From: Streptomyces sp. Tu 3180
GTDB lineage: Bacteria > Actinomycetota > Actinomycetes > Streptomycetales > Streptomycetaceae
Assembly (NCBI RefSeq): GCF_009852415.1
Contig: NZ_WOXS01000002.1
Span: 1,758,501-1,822,500, forward strand
Direction of reading: 5' to 3'
DNA: 64,000 nt
In this document: positions 59,861 to 64,000 of the stretch, one piece after another
Position numbering within the stretch: position 1 is the first letter of the stretch
How the letters are laid out: each line of letters begins with the position of its first letter
Made by a program: the position numbers and the translations under genes
Notes under the pieces: generated by a model
What the model was told of the DNA's origin: nothing
The model's input: the letters and a program-made list of their open reading frames with translations, nothing else
The model's database searches: none

Positions 59861-60757
59861 TCAGTCCGCCGGTCCGATGCTGCTGCCGACGCCGCCGCCG
59901 GAGTCGGCGTCGGTGAGGGAGCGGATGCCTTCGGTGATGCGGTCCATGTCGGCCAGGGGCGGTCCGTCCTCGCCGGCGTCGAAGACGTACCGGACGACGA
60001 CGGGCGACTCGGTGCCGACGCTGGACGGGAAGACCAGCGACTGCACGTAGCCGCCGGGCCCCTCGGCGGTCGTCACGCGCCAGCGCACGAAGTACCCGGC
60101 GCGCCCCGCCACCGCGACCGGCCCGGCCCCGACGACCCGGTGGGACTCGATGCCCCCGTAGGGGCGCCGGCCGGTGGCGTCCTCGTGGAAGGCCTCGTCG
60201 GCCGCCTCGGCGATGTCCTCCTCGGCGAGCAGTTCGGGCGAGGTCTCGTCGGACTCGGTCACCGTGCGGGAGATGACGAGGCCGTGGCGGCAGACGGTGC
60301 CGTCGCCGGGGCAGTCGTAGGTGCCCTCGGTGGTCATGACGGCGTCCTCCTCGACGACGTTCTCCGGCCGGACCCAGCCGTCGAGGAGCGGGAAGGTGAT
60401 GCCGTTGAGCTGGTCCACGACCACCCCCGGGTCCTCGGAAGGGGAGGCGGACGGCGACGGGGTCCGCGGTGCGGGGACGGAGGTGGCCGCCGTCGGACCG
60501 GCCCCCGCCCGCGGGCCGTCGTCGTCCCCGCCGAGGAACACCGCTCCGGTGACGATCGCGGCGACGAGCACGGCCCCGGCGGTGGTGAGGGCCACCGCTC
60601 CGGCGCGGCCGCCGGCGCCGCCCGGGGACGGGGGCACCGGTCCGGCGGCGGGCCCGGGGGCGCGCCGGTGCTCGGTCCAGGCCGTGCCGTCCCACCAGCG
60701 TTCCAGGTGCGGGGCGTGCGGGTCGCGGTACCAGCCGGGCGGAGGCGTCATGCTCAT
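59861..60757 (-). CDS. DUF2510 membrane-anchored protein
   Basis: 298 aa. N-terminal DUF2510 motif (PPGWYRDPHAPHLERWWDGT, a Trp-rich cytoplasmic segment), a Pro linker, one TM helix (about 50-70), and an extracytoplasmic domain of about 200 residues with one Cys pair (CPGDGTVC). Function unknown; DUF2510 proteins are common in actinobacteria. Converges with the aldolase gene with 4 bases between. Confidence 0.8.
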   Translation of the reverse strand: MSMTPPPGWYRDPHAPHLERWWDGTAWTEHRRAPGPAAGPVPPSPGGAGGRAGAVALTTAGAVLVAAIVTGAVFLGGDDDGPRAGAGPTAATSVPAPRTPSPSASPSEDPGVVVDQLNGITFPLLDGWVRPENVVEEDAVMTTEGTYDCPGDGTVCRHGLVISRTVTESDETSPELLAEEDIAEAADEAFHEDATGRRPYGGIESHRVVGAGPVAVAGRAGYFVRWRVTTAEGPGGYVQSLVFPSSVGTESPVVVRYVFDAGEDGPPLADMDRITEGIRSLTDADSGGGVGSSIGPAD

Positions 60758-60778
60758 CCCGGCACTGTAGGGCGAGCG

Positions 60779-61561
60779 CTACAGCGGTGTGACGTACGCA
60801 CCCGAGATTCCGCCGTCCACCAGGAAGTCGGTGGCGTTGACGAAGGAGGAGTCGTCGCTGGCCAGGAAGGCGACGGCGGCGGCGATCTCCTCGGCCTCGG
60901 CGAACCGGCCGAGCGGGATGTGCACCAGGCGGCGGGCCGCGCGCTCGGGGTCCTTGGCGAACAGCTCCCGCAGCAGCGGGGTGTTGACCGGGCCGGGGCA
61001 CAGGGCGTTGACGCGGATGCCCTCGCGGGCGAACTGCACGCCGAGTTCCCGGGACATGGCGAGAACGCCGCCCTTGGAGGCGGTGTACGAGATCTGGCTG
61101 GTGGCCGCTCCCATCCTGGCGACGAAGGACGCGGTGTTGATGATGGAGCCCTTGCCCTGGCGCCGCATGTAGGGGAGGGCGGCCTTGCAGCACAGGTAGA
61201 CGGAGGTGAGGTTGACCTCCTGGACGCGCTTCCAGGCCTCCAGGCCGGTCTCCAGGATGGAGTCGTCGTCGGGCGGCGAGATCCCGGCGTTGTTGAAGGC
61301 GACGTCGACGCTGCCGTAGGTGTCGTACGCGGTCCGGAACAGGGCTTCCACCTGCTCGGGGTCGGTGACGTCGACGCCGACAAAAACGCCGCCGGTCTCC
61401 TCGGCGGCCGCCTTGCCGCGTGTCTCGTCCACGTCGCCGCAGACCACGTGCGCTCCCTCGGAGGCGAGCCGGCGGGCGGTGGCCAGGCCGATGCCGCTGC
61501 CCGCGCCGGTGACGACGGCGGTGCGGCCGACCAGGCGGCGGCAGATGTTTTCCTCGCTCAT
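60779..61561 (-). CDS. Short-chain dehydrogenase/reductase (SDR)
   Basis: 260 aa. NAD(P) motif GAGSGIGLATA and catalytic SYTASKGG (Tyr and Lys) are intact, classic SDR. Its place after the ligase and aldehyde dehydrogenase genes (6 bases from the latter) suggests it oxidises an alcohol in the same pathway, for example the gamma-glutamyl-ethanolamide alcohol to aldehyde. Confidence 0.9.
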   Translation of the reverse strand: MSEENICRRLVGRTAVVTGAGSGIGLATARRLASEGAHVVCGDVDETRGKAAAEETGGVFVGVDVTDPEQVEALFRTAYDTYGSVDVAFNNAGISPPDDDSILETGLEAWKRVQEVNLTSVYLCCKAALPYMRRQGKGSIINTASFVARMGAATSQISYTASKGGVLAMSRELGVQFAREGIRVNALCPGPVNTPLLRELFAKDPERAARRLVHIPLGRFAEAEEIAAAVAFLASDDSSFVNATDFLVDGGISGAYVTPL

Positions 61562-61567
61562 GTGCGG

Positions 61568-62953
61568 TCAGGCCTCCGTGCTGATGAAGACGTTCTTGGT
61601 CTCGGTGAAGGCGGCCAGTGCGTCCGGGCCGAGTTCGCGCCCGACACCGGACTGCTTGAACCCGCCGAAGGGGGTCCAGTAGCGGACGCTGGAGTGGGAG
61701 TTGACGGACAGGTTGCCCGCGCGGACCGCCCGGGAGACGCGCAGGGCGCGGCCGGCGTCCCGGGTCCAGACCGAGCCGGACAGGCCGTAGTCGGTGGCGT
61801 TGGCCAGGCGTACGGCGTCGGCCTCGTCGTCGAAGGGGAGGACGACGGCGACGGGGCCGAAGACCTCCTCGACGGCGACGCGGGCGTGCGGGTCGACACC
61901 GGTGAGGACGGTGGGCGGGAACCAGTGGCCGGGGCCCTCGGGGGCCTTGCCGCGGATGCCGTCGAGGTCGTCGGTGACGTAGGAGCGGACGCGCTCCAGC
62001 TGGGTGCGGGAGATCAGCGGGCCCATCTGGACGTTCTCGTCGGCGGGGTCGCCGACCCGGACGGACTGGACCGCGGGCGCCAGCAGTTCCAGGAACCGGT
62101 CGTGCACGGAGCGCTGGACGAGGATGCGGGTGCGGGCACAGCAGTCCTGTCCGGCGTTGTCGAGGAAGGACATGGGGGCGGCGGCCGCGGCGGTGGCCAG
62201 GTCGGCGTCGGCGAAGACGATGTTGGGGCTCTTGCCGCCGAGTTCCAGGGTGACGCGTTTGAGGTGCGCGGCGCCCTTCGCCCACACCTGTCTGCCCACG
62301 GCCGTCGACCCGGTGAACACGATCTTGGCGACGCCGGGGTGTTCCACGAGCGCGTTCCCGGCGACCGGGCCGTGTCCGGGGAGCACCTGGAACAGGCCCT
62401 CGGGGAGCCCCGCCAGGAGGGCGAGTTCGGCCAGGCGCAGGGCGGTGAGGGGGGTGGTCTCGGCGGGTTTGAGGATCACCGCGTTGCCGGCGGCGAGCGC
62501 GGGGGCGGTGCCCCAGGCCGCGATGGGCATCGGGAAGTTCCAGGGGGCGATCACGCCGACCACGCCGAGCGGTTCGAGGAAAGTGACGTCCACCCCGCCG
62601 GACACCGGGATCTGGCGGCCGGTCAGGCGCTCCACTCCCCCGGCCGCGTAGTCGAGCAGGTCGCGGACGTTGCCCGCCTCCCAGCGGGCGTTGCCGACGG
62701 TGTGGCCGGCCTCGCGGACCTCCAGGGCGGCGAGTTCCCCCAGGTGCTCGTCGACCGCGGCGGCGAACCGGCGCAGCAGCCGGGCCCGGTCGCCGGGGGC
62801 GAGGGCGGCCCAGGCGGTCTGCGCGCGGGCGGCGCGTACGACCGCGGCGTCGACGTCGGCGGCGGTCGCGGCGGGGACGGTGGCGATCACCTCCTCGGTC
62901 GCGGGGTTCTGCACCTGGAGCTCGGGGGACTGCTCGGACACGGGGGGCCTCAC
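61568..62953 (-). CDS. NAD-dependent aldehyde dehydrogenase
   Basis: 461 aa. PWNFPM, FTGSTAVGRQV, LELGGKSPN and the Cys region NAGQDCCARTR are all visible. Likely substrate: a gamma-glutamylated aldehyde from an amine pathway, inferred from the neighbouring glutamine-synthetase-like ligase. GTG start overlaps the ligase stop (GTGA). Confidence 0.93.
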   Translation of the reverse strand: MRPPVSEQSPELQVQNPATEEVIATVPAATAADVDAAVVRAARAQTAWAALAPGDRARLLRRFAAAVDEHLGELAALEVREAGHTVGNARWEAGNVRDLLDYAAGGVERLTGRQIPVSGGVDVTFLEPLGVVGVIAPWNFPMPIAAWGTAPALAAGNAVILKPAETTPLTALRLAELALLAGLPEGLFQVLPGHGPVAGNALVEHPGVAKIVFTGSTAVGRQVWAKGAAHLKRVTLELGGKSPNIVFADADLATAAAAAPMSFLDNAGQDCCARTRILVQRSVHDRFLELLAPAVQSVRVGDPADENVQMGPLISRTQLERVRSYVTDDLDGIRGKAPEGPGHWFPPTVLTGVDPHARVAVEEVFGPVAVVLPFDDEADAVRLANATDYGLSGSVWTRDAGRALRVSRAVRAGNLSVNSHSSVRYWTPFGGFKQSGVGRELGPDALAAFTETKNVFISTEA

Positions 62954-64000
62954 ATGCGTTCGAAGGAGCGGCGCAGCTCCCAGTCGGTGACCGCGGCGTC
63001 GAAGGCGTCGGTCTCGACGCGCGCCATGTTGCGGTAGTGCGCGACGACCTCGTCGCCGAAGGCCGCCTCGGCGATCGCGCTGTTCTCCCACAGCTCGGCG
63101 GCCTCGCGCAGGGTGGTGGGGACGTGCTCGAAGCCGGCGGTGTAGGCGTTGCCGGGGCAGGGTTCGGGCAGCTCCAGCTTCCGCTCGACGCCGTACAGGC
63201 CGGCGGCGACCATGCCGGCGACGGCCAGGTGCGGGTTGACGTCGCCGCCCGGGAGCCGGTTCTCGAAGCGCAGCGAGCGGCCGTGGCCGACCACGCGCAG
63301 GGCGCAGGTGCGGTTGTCGCGCCCCCAGGCGACGGCGGTCGGGGCGAAGGAGCCCGGCTGGAACCGCTTGTAGGAGTTGATGTGCGGGGCGTACAGCAGG
63401 GAGAACTCGCGGAGCGCGGCGAGCTGCCCGGCGAGGAAGTGCCGCATCAGCCCGGACATGCCGCCCGGGTCCCGCGCGGTGCCCGCCATGGCGTTGTTCC
63501 CGTCGGCGTCCGCGAGGGAGAGGTGGATGTGGCAGGAGTTGCCCTCGCGCTCGTTGTACTTGGCCATGAAGGTGATCGAGACGCCCTCCTGGGCGGCGAT
63601 CTCCTTGGCGCCGGTCTTGTAGACCGCGTGCTGGTCGCAGGTGACCAGGGCCTCGTCGTAGCGGAAGGCGATCTCGTGCTGGCCCGGGTTGCACTCGCCC
63701 TTGGCGGACTCGACGGTGAGTCCGGCGCCGGCCATCTCGTTGCGGATGCGGCGCAGCAGCGGCTCGACGCGTCCGGTGCCGAGCACGGAGTAGTCGACGT
63801 TGTACCGGTTGACCGGGGTGAGGCCGCGGTAGCCGGCGTCCCAGGCCTGTTCGTAGGTGTCCTCGAAGACGATGAACTCCAGCTCCGTGCCGACCTGGGC
63901 GGTGAGGCCGAGCCCGGCCAGCCGGTCGAGCTGGCGGCGCAGGATCTGGCGGGGGGCGGCGGCGACCGGGGAGCCGTCGTCCCAGGCGAGGTCGGCGACG
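62950..64000 (-). CDS. Glutamine synthetase-like gamma-glutamyl-amine ligase (partial, N-terminus outside window)
   Basis: At least 350 codons; the frame is open to position 64000, so the N-terminus is cut off. The glutamine synthetase fold is visible in GTELEFIVFED, GECNPGQHEI, NSCHIHLSL and ENRLPGGDVNPH. In S. coelicolor the gene at this position is the gamma-glutamylethanolamide synthetase GlnA4 (from memory), not a true ammonia ligase. Operon with an aldehyde dehydrogenase and an SDR supports amine catabolism. The substrate cannot be read from the visible part. Confidence 0.9.
   Translation of the reverse strand, partial: VADLAWDDGSPVAAAPRQILRRQLDRLAGLGLTAQVGTELEFIVFEDTYEQAWDAGYRGLTPVNRYNVDYSVLGTGRVEPLLRRIRNEMAGAGLTVESAKGECNPGQHEIAFRYDEALVTCDQHAVYKTGAKEIAAQEGVSITFMAKYNEREGNSCHIHLSLADADGNNAMAGTARDPGGMSGLMRHFLAGQLAALREFSLLYAPHINSYKRFQPGSFAPTAVAWGRDNRTCALRVVGHGRSLRFENRLPGGDVNPHLAVAGMVAAGLYGVERKLELPEPCPGNAYTAGFEHVPTTLREAAELWENSAIAEAAFGDEVVAHYRNMARVETDAFDAAVTDWELRRSFERM

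Noticed and set aside
60140..63037. Long plus-strand open frame opposite the SDR and aldehyde dehydrogenase genes
   Set aside because: Spans three real minus-strand genes with clear motifs; the product is Gly/Val-rich with no domain, a GC artefact.

Overview
The window is chromosomal DNA from a high-GC actinomycete, almost certainly a Streptomyces. The coding sequences are very GC-rich, GTG starts and 4-base stop/start overlaps are common, several mRNAs look leaderless, and gene content and order resemble what I recall of the S. coelicolor segment that runs from the cobT region through the arg cluster, pheST and infC-rpmI-rplT to a glutamine-synthetase-like gene. That synteny is from memory, not a search. 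I see no tRNA, rRNA, CRISPR array, prophage or transposase; this is ordinary core chromosome with a few accessory inserts.

Layout. 1-5.6 kb: cobalamin genes (a BluB-CobT fusion with a very long low-complexity N-terminus, and CbiET). 5.7-10.3 kb: a GNAT enzyme, a metNIQ methionine importer operon preceded by a probable 30-residue leader peptide, and a HAD phosphatase. 10.5-18.1 kb: two small membrane proteins, a GNAT, a small sigma factor, a Tat-exported glycerophosphodiesterase, a PlsC-type acyltransferase, a TetR-controlled MFS exporter and an aldo/keto reductase. 18.3-31.5 kb: arginine biosynthesis in two blocks (argG-argH and argCJBDR, both with ArgR-type sites in front), separated by a plus-strand island for flavin redox chemistry (PPOX protein, L,D-transpeptidase, ferric-reductase-like membrane flavoprotein, three-repeat FMN-binding protein, ApbE flavin transferase). 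31.7-34 kb: type II NADH dehydrogenase-like flavoprotein plus an ECF41-type sigma factor. 34-42 kb: secreted GH51 arabinofuranosidase, a catalytically degenerate histidine phosphatase, a MocR/EamA divergent pair whose start codons overlap, and a 3-hydroxyacyl-CoA dehydrogenase. 42-54 kb: NUDIX, TPR regulator, SpoIIE-type phosphatase, pheST, a PAS histidine kinase, an RNA methyltransferase and infC-rpmI-rplT with a terminator-containing leader. 53.7-60.8 kb: small conserved actinobacterial genes, a penicillin-binding-type serine hydrolase, a mycosin-like protease coupled to a Pro-rich membrane protein, a PLP aldolase-like enzyme and a DUF2510 protein. 60.8-64 kb: an operon of a glutamine-synthetase-like ligase (cut by the window edge), aldehyde dehydrogenase and SDR, which fits gamma-glutamylated amine catabolism.

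The points most worth a second look are the Cys/Met leader peptide upstream of metNIQ, the flavinylation island with its perfect 325-bp internal duplication, the infC leader (intrinsic terminator, overlapping hairpin, AUC start), the phosphatase that has lost both catalytic histidines, the shared start region of the MocR/EamA pair, and a one-base frameshift signature at the start of the DUF1844 gene.
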